A DNA stretch of 64,000 nt from Rhabdothermincola sediminis (GTDB lineage: Bacteria; Actinomycetota; Acidimicrobiia; Acidimicrobiales; Acidimicrobilacustridaceae): the NCBI RefSeq assembly GCF_014805525.1, contig NZ_JACFSZ010000003.1, forward strand, positions 62,001 through 126,000. Direction: 5' to 3'. Positions 51,577 to 60,238 of the stretch are shown piece after piece (position 1 is the first letter of the stretch; every line of letters starts with the position of its first letter). The position numbers and the translations under genes were made by a program. Below the pieces are notes generated by a model. It worked only from the letters and a program-made list of their open reading frames with translations, ran no database searches and was not told the DNA's origin.

Positions 51577-51777
51577 TCAGACGACCCGGACGTTGCGGGC
51601 TTCCTCGCCCTTGCGGCCGGGGCCGACCTCGAACTCGACGGTCTGCCCCTGCTCGAGGGTCCGGTACCCCTGCCCCTCGATGTTCGAGTAGTGGACGAAG
51701 ACGTCGTCGCCCTGCTCGCGGGAGATGAAGCCGTAGCCCTTCTCCGCGTTGAAGAACTTGACGGTGCCAGTGGCCAT
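51577..51777 (-). CDS. Cold-shock protein (CspA family), 66 aa
   Basis: Single OB-fold RNA chaperone. RNP1 is KGYGFI and RNP2 is VFVHYS; the [14 protein letters not shown] start is standard. Family members bind single-stranded RNA/DNA and melt secondary structure. ATG 51777 has AAGGAG 12 nt upstream, part of which lies in a 9-bp leader hairpin, so translation may respond to RNA folding. The SHOCT protein gene follows. Confidence 0.96.
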   Translation of the reverse strand: MATGTVKFFNAEKGYGFISREQGDDVFVHYSNIEGQGYRTLEQGQTVEFEVGPGRKGEEARNVRVV

Positions 51778-51783
51778 GATGCT

Positions 51784-51824
51784 GATCTGCTCCTTGCAAA
51801 CGCCTGTATGAACTCGAGCAGATC
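51784..51824 (-). promoter_or_regulatory. Cold-shock leader hairpin capturing the SD
   Basis: On the minus-strand RNA, GAUCUGCUC (51824-51816) is the perfect complement of GAGCAGAUC (51792-51784), with a 23-nt loop. The SD of the cold-shock gene, AAGGAG (51795-51790), has its GAG inside the 3' arm. The helix ends 6 nt before the ATG. It could therefore limit ribosome access and act as a temperature- or Csp-sensitive switch; this is inference. Confidence 0.5.
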
Positions 51825-51921
51825 GGTACTGACCTCCTCGCTGCGGGGCAGTCTAGGACCGAACGGGGCGGGTGCCGTGCACCGGAGGGAGAAACCTTCC
51901 CACCAGCCCGACCGCACCCGA

Positions 51922-54393
51922 TCAGGCAGCGGCCTCTGCCGCTCCCGTGAGCGCTCGAAGCGACGCCAAGGCCCCCACGTACACCACGAAGGCCAGCACG
52001 AGCACCAGGTCGAACCCGAACATCATCCCCAGGATCGTGGTGAGCACCGCGCCGGCCACGGATGCGAAGCCGTTCACCGCCCAGCCCCACGCCACGTACT
52101 CACGCGGGTGGTCGGTCATGCCCGCCACTGCTCGTAGACCGAGGGGCATGAACATGCCGAGGCACAAGCCGAGCGGGGCGAGCAGTGCCAGCGCCACCAG
52201 CACCCGGCCGACCAACGGCCAACCCAGCAACGCGTCGGTGATCGCCGGCAGACCGACCAGGTAGAACGCGGTGAGCACGCCGAGGGCGACGAGCAGCGGC
52301 ACGATCATCCGCTGCGCCCGACCCGCCACCCGCTCACTGAGCAAGGCCCCGACGCCGGTCGACAGCAGGATCGACGCCAGCGTGACCGTGAGCGAGTAGG
52401 TGGGGAAGCCGAGGAAGAGCACCAGCCGCTGGATGAGCGAGACCTCGAAGAACATGAACCCCATGCCGAGCGCGAGGAAGTACACGGCCGAGGTGGCCTT
52501 GCGAGGCAGGGTGGACCAGATCCGCCGCACGGTGACGAACGGCAGCAGGAGGAACACCGCCCCGAGCACCACCGCTATCGCGAGCAGCAGCAGCAGCACC
52601 CGCTCACCGACCGAGTCCTCCGTGTCGTAGGGGTTGATGGGATCGCCGAAGTGCTTCAACACCGTCGAGAACGGCGTGAAGTGCCAGAAGAACGGCCCGT
52701 TGTCGGTGATGGGGCGCATGTCGTACGGGTAGCTCGCGTACCAAGCCTCGAGCTCGGCGGGACTCGCGGTGGCCACGATCGTGGCCGTCTCGCCCTCGAC
52801 GGGATGGCCCGGCGCGTACCGCAGCACCGCACCCGGCACCGCGTCCATGGACGCGAGGATGTCGGCGACCTCCTGGTCACTGAACGGCTCCCGCTTCACG
52901 AGGATGGTGGAGAGGGCGCCCGGGCCCTCCGTCGGCGAGGTGATGACGAGGAGGTGCCGGCCGGGATCGTCGACACCGCTGTTCTCGAGCGCTCGCCGGG
53001 CCGTGCTCACGTACCGGGTGGTGCGGTTCGGCTTGGCCTCGAAGTTGATCTCGCCGAACTGCGCCGCCACGACGCCATCCGGCGTGAGGTGCGCGAGCGA
53101 CTCCTCGATGGTCTCGGTGGTGTACAGGTAGCTCTCGGACAGCACGAACGCGCCCGAGGAGGCGGCGTTGGTGGCGGCGTAGCTGTCGGGGGCCGGGTAC
53201 CAGATGAGGTCGTAGTCACCCGAGGATCGCTTGAGGAAGGACCGACCGTCGCCGTTGACGTAGTTGACCTTCGGGTTCTCCGCCAGGTGGCCGCTGTAGT
53301 CCGCGAACTCGTCGGTGACCAGCGAGTAGGTGACGGGGTTGAGCTCGATGGCGTCGATCTGCTCGGCCCCGAAGTGCAGCGAGGCCAGGACCTCGTTGCC
53401 TCCGGCGGCCCCGATGATCATGACGTTGTCACGGGTGGTGCCACTGGTCGCGAAGGGGAACCGCCGGGGGTCGCGGTCGAAGCGACCGAGCGTGGACGGG
53501 TCGCCGTCCCAGCGGTGGACCGCCGAGCCGAGCATGCCGTCGTGCAGCAGGAGACGGGCGTCGGGGCTGACCTCGTAGGCGTCGACCCGGAAGATCGCGC
53601 CCCACCGGCTGAACAGGTCCGACTCGTAGTGGTGGGCCTTGGTGGAATCCGCACGCACCTTCGGCACCAGCGACGGCGCCAGCACACCGAGCGCGAACAC
53701 CCCCGACAGCGTCATGCCGGCCATCCGCAGTGCCAGCCCCCGCCGCCACGCGAGGCGCAGCCCGGTGAGCGAGAGGATCAACCCGGCAAGCAGGATGGTG
53801 GTGACCGGCCCGATCCACAACAGCAGGAACACCACCGACGCGCAGGCCAGGCCCGCGCCGAGGAGGTCCGCGAAGTACAACCGACCGACGTCGCTCGCTC
53901 GGCGGCCGAAGAGGGTGGAGATCATCACCCCGATGGCCACGAACGAGGCGAACAGCGCGAGGCAGATCACGATCAGCAGTGCGAGGTTGCCGACGGAGGC
54001 GCGGGTGCCGTAGTCCCAGATGATGAGGCTGTCGATGGGAGTGCGGGCCACCACGACGAAGCCCACGAGCACGCTCAGCCCGGCGACCAGGAGCCCACCG
54101 GTCATCACGGTGTCGGTGGGGGTTCGCCGCAGGCGGCGAGAGATGGCGACGATGACCCCGCCGGTGCCGAGACCGAGCAGCGAGAGCCCGATCACGAGGA
54201 ACGTGTAGTAGTAGTAGAGCTTGAACGAGACGATGCGGGTGTAGCTCACCTCGAGCAGCAGCGAGGCGAAGCACATGAGCAGGATCTCGGCGTAGTAGCG
54301 CCGGCCGCCCCGGCTCTCGTCGTCTTCGGGGAAGTCGTCCAGGTCGTCCTCGACATGCGTCGAGCGGTCCGGGGCGTCGATGGTCTCGGTCAT
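51922..54393 (-). CDS. Spermidine-synthase-like polytopic membrane protein
   Basis: 823 aa. About six helices at residues 37-245, a soluble SpeE/methyltransferase-like domain (about 250-570: VMIIGAAGGNEVLASLHFGAEQIDAIELNP, YVNGDGRSFLKRSSGDYDLIWYP), then about seven helices to the C-terminus. Such fused spermidine-synthase-like proteins occur in many bacteria; polyamine synthesis has not been shown for them. The Gly-rich loop and acidic residue (IELNP) suggest a bound nucleotide or thioether ligand. ATG 54393 begins MTETIDAPD; a TAGGCT box (54466-54461) may be its -10. Confidence 0.85.
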   Translation of the reverse strand: MTETIDAPDRSTHVEDDLDDFPEDDESRGGRRYYAEILLMCFASLLLEVSYTRIVSFKLYYYYTFLVIGLSLLGLGTGGVIVAISRRLRRTPTDTVMTGGLLVAGLSVLVGFVVVARTPIDSLIIWDYGTRASVGNLALLIVICLALFASFVAIGVMISTLFGRRASDVGRLYFADLLGAGLACASVVFLLLWIGPVTTILLAGLILSLTGLRLAWRRGLALRMAGMTLSGVFALGVLAPSLVPKVRADSTKAHHYESDLFSRWGAIFRVDAYEVSPDARLLLHDGMLGSAVHRWDGDPSTLGRFDRDPRRFPFATSGTTRDNVMIIGAAGGNEVLASLHFGAEQIDAIELNPVTYSLVTDEFADYSGHLAENPKVNYVNGDGRSFLKRSSGDYDLIWYPAPDSYAATNAASSGAFVLSESYLYTTETIEESLAHLTPDGVVAAQFGEINFEAKPNRTTRYVSTARRALENSGVDDPGRHLLVITSPTEGPGALSTILVKREPFSDQEVADILASMDAVPGAVLRYAPGHPVEGETATIVATASPAELEAWYASYPYDMRPITDNGPFFWHFTPFSTVLKHFGDPINPYDTEDSVGERVLLLLLAIAVVLGAVFLLLPFVTVRRIWSTLPRKATSAVYFLALGMGFMFFEVSLIQRLVLFLGFPTYSLTVTLASILLSTGVGALLSERVAGRAQRMIVPLLVALGVLTAFYLVGLPAITDALLGWPLVGRVLVALALLAPLGLCLGMFMPLGLRAVAGMTDHPREYVAWGWAVNGFASVAGAVLTTILGMMFGFDLVLVLAFVVYVGALASLRALTGAAEAAA

Positions 54394-54457
54394 GGGGGAG
54401 GGCGCAGCTCTCTGGTGTGGCCGTCCCCGGCGCGCAGGGCCCGGGGCAGGGAACCCA

Positions 54458-54473
54458 CCGAGCCTAACCTCGG
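54458..54473 (-). terminator. Small hairpin after tRNA-Leu
   Basis: CCGAG-CCTAAC-CTCGG inverted repeat, 39 nt beyond the 3' end of tRNA-Leu on the minus strand. It is weak and also contains the possible -10 box TAGGCT of the following gene, so its role is uncertain. Confidence 0.25.
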
Positions 54474-54511
54474 CCTCGTGCCCGCCTGGACCCGCCGAAG
54501 CCTCACCGCCG

Positions 54512-54599
54512 TGGTGCCCGGGGTGGGAGTCGAACCCACACGGTGGTAGCCACCTGGCGGGTTTAAGCCGCCTGCGTCTGCCGATTTCGCCACCCGGGC
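54512..54599 (-). tRNA. tRNA-Leu(UAA)
   Basis: Class II tRNA of 88 nt including an encoded CCA end. The acceptor stem GCCCGGG pairs with CCCGGGC, the anticodon stem GGCGG / CCGCC encloses the loop CTTAAAC with anticodon UAA (54565-54563), the long variable arm GGTGGCTACCACC fits Leu, and GGGTTCGACTCCC forms the T arm. It reads UUA and UUG, rare codons in this GC-rich DNA. It lies between a hypothetical gene that reads into it and the spermidine-synthase-like gene. Confidence 0.97.
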
Positions 54600-54955
54600 C
54601 CGATGGCCACCGTAGCCCCGGCGGGATCGGCGAGATCGGGGCAGCGCTCGACCGCTCCCCACAGCACGGTGCGGCACCGGTCGGCATCGGCACCCGACAA
54701 CCTGTTGGCGACCACGACCCCCTCGATCATGTCAGCCAGGACGGCGAGCCACGGCCGACCCCTGACGCGCACCGACACCGTCGCCGCGCCGCCGGGCCGT
54801 CGGCACAACGAGCGCTCGACCCCCGGCAGCCGGGGAGGGCTGCGGAAACCCGGCACCATCAGACCATCGGCGCGGGCCGCGTGCCCGAGCACCCGGGCGG
54901 CAGCGGCGAACCGGAGGCTGGTGGCTTCCATCTCCACCATCTTGCCGATGCCCAC
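54563..54955 (-). CDS. Hypothetical protein reading into tRNA-Leu, 130 aa
   Basis: I do not recognise it, but composition is protein-like: FAAAARVLGHAARADGLMVPGFRSPP, then ATVSVRVRGRPWLAVLADMIEGVVVANRL. The last 12 residues are encoded by the 5' half of tRNA-Leu, and the stop TAA is the tRNA anticodon. A natural protein end before the tRNA is not available in this frame. If expressed, its mRNA would overlap the tRNA precursor. A palindrome overlaps its start codon region. Real but uncharacterised, or a lucky open frame. Confidence 0.45.
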   Translation of the reverse strand: MGIGKMVEMEATSLRFAAAARVLGHAARADGLMVPGFRSPPRLPGVERSLCRRPGGAATVSVRVRGRPWLAVLADMIEGVVVANRLSGADADRCRTVLWGAVERCPDLADPAGATVAIGPGWRNRQTQAA

Positions 54956-54971
54956 TGACAGTCAGTACCCT
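54954..54971. promoter_or_regulatory. ACTGAC-A-GTCAGT operator next to TACCCT -10 box
   Basis: Perfect 13-bp palindrome (54954-54966) sharing its last T with a TACCCT -10 box (54966-54971) for the plus-strand membrane-protein operon starting at GTG 54983. On the other strand it covers the start of the hypothetical gene. A repressor here could control both directions. Confidence 0.5.
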
Positions 54972-54982
54972 CGACCGCCGGC

Positions 54983-56509
54983 GTGGTCTCCCCCAGCGAT
55001 CCCGGCTCCACCGGGAGCTCCGACGAGCAGCCCACGAGGCTCCCCGCCGTCAGCCGGCTGCGCACCCTCGCCGCCCACCCTGCTGCCCCGTTCGTGGTCA
55101 TCGCCGCCCTCTGGGCTGCGCTGCGCATCGCGGCGGCCTGGGGCGTGCAGCCCATGACCTTCCCCGACTCCGCCACCTACCGGGCCGCCGAGCCCCCTGA
55201 GCCGTACCCGGTGCTCAGCTTCACCGGTGGCGCTCCCCGGTCGTGGGTCGTGCCGGCGTTCTACGCGCTGTTCCCGAGCGACCAAGCCAGGGTGGCGGCC
55301 CAGGTGGTGGTGTCCATCGGGGCGTGGCTGGTGCTGGCCTGGGTACTGGCCGGCGCGATGCGATCCCCGATCGGCCGGTACGGGGCGTTCGGGGCCGTGC
55401 TCCTGCTGGGCAGCACCCCCCAGGTCGCGGGCTGGGACCAGGCCATCCTGTCGGAGTCCCTGACGCTGTCGATCGTGGCGGTGGCCGTCGCCGCGTGGAT
55501 CCGGGTCGCCACCCGACCGGCGCTCGTGCCGGCGATCCTGGCCCTCGCCGCCAGCACGCTGTGGGTCATCAGCCGGCCGTTCCAGTACACCGTGGCCCTC
55601 GGGCTCGCTGCGGTCTGCGGGCTGTGGGCCCTGCGGCGCGACCACCGGCGACTCAAGCTCGGCCTGGTCGCAGGCCTGCTGGTGGTGGCAGGATGGTCGG
55701 CGCTCGTCTCGCCTCGGATCAACGACGCCTACCGGGCCCGCGACGGCTACGGCGTCTCGTACTTCCAGGAAGCGTTCGGCCAGAACTTCTACAAGCGCTA
55801 CCTGGGTGACCCCGAGGCCGAGTCGTGGTTCGCCGAACGGGGCATGCCCGACTGGGAGGGCATGAGCGCCCCTAGCTCGTACACGGGCACCACGATCGAC
55901 GACTACTGGGCATGGCAGGAGTTCTTCGCCGAGCTGCGCCAGCGGCCGGACTGGCTCGACTGGCTCGAGCACCGGGGGCAGGGCGAGATCATCCGCTACA
56001 CCCTCACCCATCCGACGCGGGTGCTCGGGCAATACCTCGACCAAGCGCCGGTGATGCTGGCCTCGCCGTGGAACCCCGTCTACGGCGAGGAGCTCGACGT
56101 CCTGCCCGGACCCTTCGATCGGCTGTGGTTCCGGGGCTCCACCTCGTCGGTCCTGCGAACCGACGTCACCGCCTGGGTGCTGGCCACCGCCGTGCTGGCA
56201 CTGGTCGCCCTCGCCCGCCGGGCCCGCCCCTCCTGGCCGCTGGTGGCCACCGGGGCGGTCATCGTGGTCGCCAGCGGCGCGTTCCTGTTCCAGGTGTGGT
56301 TGGCCTCGGCCTACGAGATCGCCCGCCATGCGGTGCCGGCCACGCACCTGCTGCGGATCGGCCTGCTGGTCATCGCCGCCGCCCTGCTCGACGCGCTCCT
56401 GGTGCGCGACCGGGGTCCAGGCCAGGCCTCGAGCGTCGAGGATCGGCGATCATCCCGCCGGGATCTACCATCGGTGGCGCCGGGCGGCAGGATGGAGCCT
56501 TCACCATGA
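54983..56509 (+). CDS. GT-C-like polytopic membrane protein, 508 aa
   Basis: About ten membrane helices with a large outward-facing loop near residues 225-340. The first loop carries TFPDSATYRAAEPPEPYPVL, where Asp may be the acidic residue that GT-C glycosyltransferases (ArnT/PMT-like) use with lipid-linked sugars. No closer family is recognised. GTG 54983 is chosen from the -10 box; no ribosome-binding site. Its stop overlaps the next start (ATGA), and that gene encodes a DPM-synthase-like enzyme, which would make the lipid-linked sugar donor. Confidence 0.72.
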   Translation: MVSPSDPGSTGSSDEQPTRLPAVSRLRTLAAHPAAPFVVIAALWAALRIAAAWGVQPMTFPDSATYRAAEPPEPYPVLSFTGGAPRSWVVPAFYALFPSDQARVAAQVVVSIGAWLVLAWVLAGAMRSPIGRYGAFGAVLLLGSTPQVAGWDQAILSESLTLSIVAVAVAAWIRVATRPALVPAILALAASTLWVISRPFQYTVALGLAAVCGLWALRRDHRRLKLGLVAGLLVVAGWSALVSPRINDAYRARDGYGVSYFQEAFGQNFYKRYLGDPEAESWFAERGMPDWEGMSAPSSYTGTTIDDYWAWQEFFAELRQRPDWLDWLEHRGQGEIIRYTLTHPTRVLGQYLDQAPVMLASPWNPVYGEELDVLPGPFDRLWFRGSTSSVLRTDVTAWVLATAVLALVALARRARPSWPLVATGAVIVVASGAFLFQVWLASAYEIARHAVPATHLLRIGLLVIAAALLDALLVRDRGPGQASSVEDRRSSRRDLPSVAPGGRMEPSP

Positions 56510-57939
56510 CCAAGAAGATCGGCATCCTCGTCGTCGCGTACAACGCGGCGTCCACCCTCCACGAAGTCCTCGATCGGATCCCGGCGGACTTCGCCCGAAG
56601 GGTCGAGCACGTGCTGGTCTGCGACGACGCCAGCCAGGACGCCACCTACCTCGTCGGGCTCGGCTACCAGACCCTCACCGACCTCCCGCTGACCGTGATC
56701 CGCCATGCTCGCAACCTGGGCTACGGCGGCAACCAGAAGGCCGGCTACCGCTGGGCCATCGACCACGGGCTCGACATCGTGGTGCTGCTCCATGGCGACG
56801 GCCAGTACGCGCCGGAGATGCTCCCCGAGATGGTGGCGCCTCTGGAGGCGGACGAGTGCGACGCCGTTTTCGGCTCTCGCATGATGGTCAAAGGCGCCGC
56901 CAGGCGGGGTGGTATGCCGCTCTACAAATACGTGGGCAACCGGATCCTCACCAGGGTCGAGAACGCCCTCGTGGGCACGGAGCTCAGCGAATGGCACAGC
57001 GGCTACCGGGCCTACAGCGTGGGCGCGCTGCGGGACATCCCCTTCGAGCGGAACTCGGACGGCTTCGACTTCGACACCGAGATCATCATCCAGCTCCACG
57101 AGGCCGGGAAGTCGATCCGAGAGATCCCGATCCCCACCTACTACGGCGACGAGATCTGCCACGTCAACGGCCTCGGTTACGCCCGGGATGTCACGGTCGA
57201 CGCGCTGCGCTACCGGCTACACCGCATGGGGTTCGGCACCGGCGAGTCGGCGTTCGCGCACACCGACTACGAGATGAAGCCGGGTCCCGGCTCCTCGCAC
57301 GATCGGATCCTGTCCTGGATGGCGAACCGGCCACCCGCCAGGGTGCTGGACCTCGGCTGCGCCGCCGGCCACCTGGCGGAGGCGCTGCGCCTGGCGGGCC
57401 ACCAGGTGATCGGCGTGGACGTCGAGAAGTGCGAGGGCGTCGGTGAGCGCCTCGACGAGTTCCACCAGGCCGACCTGGCCGGGGGCATCCCTCCCGAGGT
57501 GGGTGACGGCTTCGACGTGGTCATCGCCGCCGACGTCCTCGAGCACCTGCCGGAGCCCAAGCGCCTCCTCACCCAGATCCGGGACCTGCTCAGCCCTCGT
57601 GGGGTGCTCATCGCCAGCGTGCCCAACTTCGGGCACTGGTACCCGCGCCTGCGCGTGCTGTCGGGGCGATTCGACTACGACCGCCGCGGCATCCTCGACC
57701 GCGGCCACCTGCGGTTCTTCACCCGGGCGAGCTTCGAACGGCTCGTAACGGGATGCGGCTACCGGATCCGGCGCCGTACCGCCACCGGCATCCCTTTCGA
57801 GGTCACCGCGCGGGGCAGCTCGGACGGCCGGACGTCCGGCGCGGGGGGCGGTGCGCTCCCGACGCTGGACCGGGCCGCGGTGGCGTTGTGGCCGACGCTG
57901 TTCGGCTACCAGTTCGTCTACGAGCTGGAACCAGCCTGA
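56506..57939 (+). CDS. GT2 glycosyltransferase-methyltransferase fusion, 477 aa
   Basis: N-terminal domain (1-240) is a family 2 glycosyltransferase of the dolichol-phosphate-mannose-synthase type: ILVVAYNAASTL, VCDDASQD, LLHGDGQY with the metal-binding Asp98, and WHSGYRAYS. C-terminal domain (about 262-477) is a SAM methyltransferase with LDLGCAAGHL (281-290) and DVVIAADVLEHLPEP. The fusion suggests that a polyprenyl-linked sugar is made and then methylated, or that both act on one glycan. Coupled to the GT-C-like protein gene by ATGA overlap. Confidence 0.9.
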   Translation: MTKKIGILVVAYNAASTLHEVLDRIPADFARRVEHVLVCDDASQDATYLVGLGYQTLTDLPLTVIRHARNLGYGGNQKAGYRWAIDHGLDIVVLLHGDGQYAPEMLPEMVAPLEADECDAVFGSRMMVKGAARRGGMPLYKYVGNRILTRVENALVGTELSEWHSGYRAYSVGALRDIPFERNSDGFDFDTEIIIQLHEAGKSIREIPIPTYYGDEICHVNGLGYARDVTVDALRYRLHRMGFGTGESAFAHTDYEMKPGPGSSHDRILSWMANRPPARVLDLGCAAGHLAEALRLAGHQVIGVDVEKCEGVGERLDEFHQADLAGGIPPEVGDGFDVVIAADVLEHLPEPKRLLTQIRDLLSPRGVLIASVPNFGHWYPRLRVLSGRFDYDRRGILDRGHLRFFTRASFERLVTGCGYRIRRRTATGIPFEVTARGSSDGRTSGAGGGALPTLDRAAVALWPTLFGYQFVYELEPA

Positions 57940-57952
57940 CCGGTGGCGGCGG

Positions 57953-58921
57953 GTGTCCCCGCTCCTGCGTACGCTCGAACGCGTGGCGGCCGACGACCCC
58001 GACCTGAACCCCGCCCAGCGGGAGGTGTTGGCCCTGCTGGGCGCGACGCGGGCCGAGCGGCCGGTGTTCGAGTCGTCGCTGGCAGCCGAGCTACTGCAGG
58101 CCCTCGTCGACGAGCTGGCCCCGGTCGCCGCCCTGGTGCCCGACGGTGACCCGCTGTTCGTCTCCAAGCACCACCTCACCCAGATCCACGCCTGTGAGGC
58201 GCATGCCCTGGCAGAGCGTGCCGAGCCGTTCGCCTGGTCGGTGCCCCGGGCCCGGGGCAAGGTGGCTCACAAGGCGATCGAACTCCTGCTCAACTGGCAG
58301 GGCAAGCCGAACCCGGCCGACCTGGTCGACGAGGCGATCGCCCGCCTCACCGAAGGGGTCGACGGGCTGGCCGGCTGGCTCCAGACCCGACCCGAAGCCG
58401 ATGTCGCCGAGTTGCGGAGCGAGGCCTCCCAGCGGGTCACGACGTTCATGGAGTGCTTCCCGCCGCTCAAGTCTGACTGGTGCCCGGTCCTCGAGCCCCG
58501 ATGGCGTGTGGAACTCGCCGATGGGCGGATCGTGCTCTCCGGGCAGGTCGACCTCACCCTCGGCCGACCTCGCGGCTCGCAGGCGAGCAAGGTGCTGGTC
58601 GATTTCAAGACCGGGGGCGCCCACCCCAGCCACGTCGACGACCTGCGCTTCTACGCCCTGCTCGACACGATCCGGCTCGGCGTCCCCCCTCGGCTGCTCG
58701 CCTCCTACTACCTCGACAGCGGTCGAGCGCACGTCGAGCCGGTCTCCACGGACGTGCTGCACGCAGCCGTCCGACGCACCGCTGACGGGGTACGGCGACT
58801 CGTGGAGCTTCTCCACGGGCACGCGGTAGCGAACCGCCAGCCCGGGTCACGGTGCCGGTGGTGCGCCGCGCTCGAGGAGTGTGCCGAAGGCCGGGCCCAC
58901 CTCGACGAGGACCGCGGCTGA
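57953..58921 (+). CDS. RecB-like PD-(D/E)XK nuclease with Fe-S site, 322 aa
   Basis: Cas4/RecB-type nuclease. Active site: His106 and Glu110 (VAHKAIE), Asp200 (SGQVDLTLG), Asp217 and Lys219 (VLVDFKTGG). Cys81 plus Cys301, Cys304 and Cys310 (CRWCAALEEC) give the C ... CxxCx5C pattern of the 4Fe-4S clusters in AddB and Cas4. It stands apart from any helicase or CRISPR genes, so its pathway is unclear. GTG 57953 is 13 nt after the preceding gene; GTG 57983 is an alternative start. Its stop touches that of the MFS gene. Confidence 0.85.
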   Translation: MSPLLRTLERVAADDPDLNPAQREVLALLGATRAERPVFESSLAAELLQALVDELAPVAALVPDGDPLFVSKHHLTQIHACEAHALAERAEPFAWSVPRARGKVAHKAIELLLNWQGKPNPADLVDEAIARLTEGVDGLAGWLQTRPEADVAELRSEASQRVTTFMECFPPLKSDWCPVLEPRWRVELADGRIVLSGQVDLTLGRPRGSQASKVLVDFKTGGAHPSHVDDLRFYALLDTIRLGVPPRLLASYYLDSGRAHVEPVSTDVLHAAVRRTADGVRRLVELLHGHAVANRQPGSRCRWCAALEECAEGRAHLDEDRG

Positions 58922-60199
58922 TCAGGAATCCCGCCCCGCCTGCGGGGAGGCAGCAGCTTCGTCATCCATCCGCGCCACCCACCCGGTACCGGCGCGCAAC
59001 CAGCCGCAGATCAGCAGGAACGCGATCCCGGCCGCCGCCACGGTGAGGCGCGGGCCGACCAGGTGGGCCAACGACCCCTGCACGAGTGCACCGACCGGCA
59101 ACGAGGCAGTGAGCAACATGATGTAGAGGGCGAGCACCTTGCCCCGCATGTCCTCGTCCACCTGAACCTGGATGGTGGTGTTGAGGGTCGAGGCCAGCGC
59201 GAGATAGCCGCCGCCGGCCACGAGTAGCGCGAGCAACCCGAGCAGGTACACCGGAGCCAGCGCGAACGCAGTGATGGCGGTGCCGTAGACCACCACGGCG
59301 GCAGTCACCAGCACCGACCGGGCGATCCCCGAACCTGGCCCCGCGACGAGCGGTGCAGCCAGCACCGACCCCACCCCGAGCGAGGCGGCGAGCAGGCCGT
59401 AGGCGACACCGCCCACCCCGAAGACGTCGTCGGCGAACACGACGAGGAGCTGGAAGACGGGGCTGCCCAGCGCGCCGAGCGCGCTCACGATGACCAGGCA
59501 GGCCAGGATGCCCGGGCAGCCGCGGACGTACCGCAGGGTCCGGGCGAACTCGCGCCGCACACCGGCACCGCCGACCCGTTCGCGCCCGGGGCGGGGCACG
59601 TCGATGGCCAGGAGCGCCCCGATCACCGCCAGGAACGACGCCGCATTGGCGAGGAACGCCCATCCGGGTCCTGCGGTGCCCAGCACCAGGCCACCCAGCG
59701 CCGGGCCGAACGCCCGGGCGGCGTTGAACTGGGTGGAGTTGAGGGTCACCGCGTTGAGCAGCGCCTCCCTGGGGACCAGCTCGCTGACGAACGCCTGCCA
59801 CGAGGGGATGTTGATGCCGCCGATCAGCCCGTTCAGCGCCACCAGCCCGACGATCACCCACACCTGGCGCACCCCCGCCGCCCACACGGCCGCCAGCACC
59901 GCTGCGGCCGCGGCCTGGGCGCTCTGGGTGACGAGCAGGACGCTGCGTCGATGGAAGCGATCGGCGATGGAGCCGCCGATCGGTCCCACCACCACGACGG
60001 GTAGGAACTGCACGAACCCCGCGAACCCCACCCAGAACGCCGATCCGGTGAGGTGGAACACCACGTACGGGACAGTGACGTTCTGGATCCAGCTCCCCGA
60101 GTTCGACAGGAGGGCTCCCACCCAGAACAGCGTGTAGTTGCGGTACCGGAACGCGGCGAGCGCCTCGCGCAGCCCCGGACGGGTCGGAGGGCCCGGCAC
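58922..60199 (-). CDS. MFS transporter (EntS/MFS_3-like exporter), 425 aa
   Basis: Twelve-helix major facilitator protein: FRYRNYTLFWVGALLSNSGSW, GSIADRFHRRSVLLVTQ (the loop 2-3 motif), ALLNAVTLNSTQFNAARAFGPALGGL, and the usual second half. Close to the MFS_3/EntS group that exports siderophores or drugs; no siderophore genes are near. GTG 60199 is used, since the long upstream frame reads antisense to the divergent acyltransferase gene. It shares a 39-nt divergent gap with that gene. Confidence 0.88.
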   Translation of the reverse strand: MPGPPTRPGLREALAAFRYRNYTLFWVGALLSNSGSWIQNVTVPYVVFHLTGSAFWVGFAGFVQFLPVVVVGPIGGSIADRFHRRSVLLVTQSAQAAAAAVLAAVWAAGVRQVWVIVGLVALNGLIGGINIPSWQAFVSELVPREALLNAVTLNSTQFNAARAFGPALGGLVLGTAGPGWAFLANAASFLAVIGALLAIDVPRPGRERVGGAGVRREFARTLRYVRGCPGILACLVIVSALGALGSPVFQLLVVFADDVFGVGGVAYGLLAASLGVGSVLAAPLVAGPGSGIARSVLVTAAVVVYGTAITAFALAPVYLLGLLALLVAGGGYLALASTLNTTIQVQVDEDMRGKVLALYIMLLTASLPVGALVQGSLAHLVGPRLTVAAAGIAFLLICGWLRAGTGWVARMDDEAAASPQAGRDS

Positions 60200-60226
60200 C
60201 TGGTGAGCGTACCGCCGGGACTCCCC

Positions 60227-60232
60227 TACGAT
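60227..60232 (+). promoter_or_regulatory. TACGAT -10 box of acyltransferase operon
   Basis: TACGAT ends 6 nt before GTG 60239, supporting a leaderless start there. It lies in the loop of a CCCCT / AGGGG inverted repeat between the MFS and acyltransferase genes. Confidence 0.5.
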
Positions 60233-60238
60233 GAGGGG

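Noticed and set aside
52651-54549. 632-codon plus-strand open frame
   Set aside because: Antisense to the spermidine-synthase-like gene, low-complexity charged composition, no family signature.
57953-58921. cas4 of a CRISPR locus
   Set aside because: No direct-repeat array and no other cas gene anywhere in the window.
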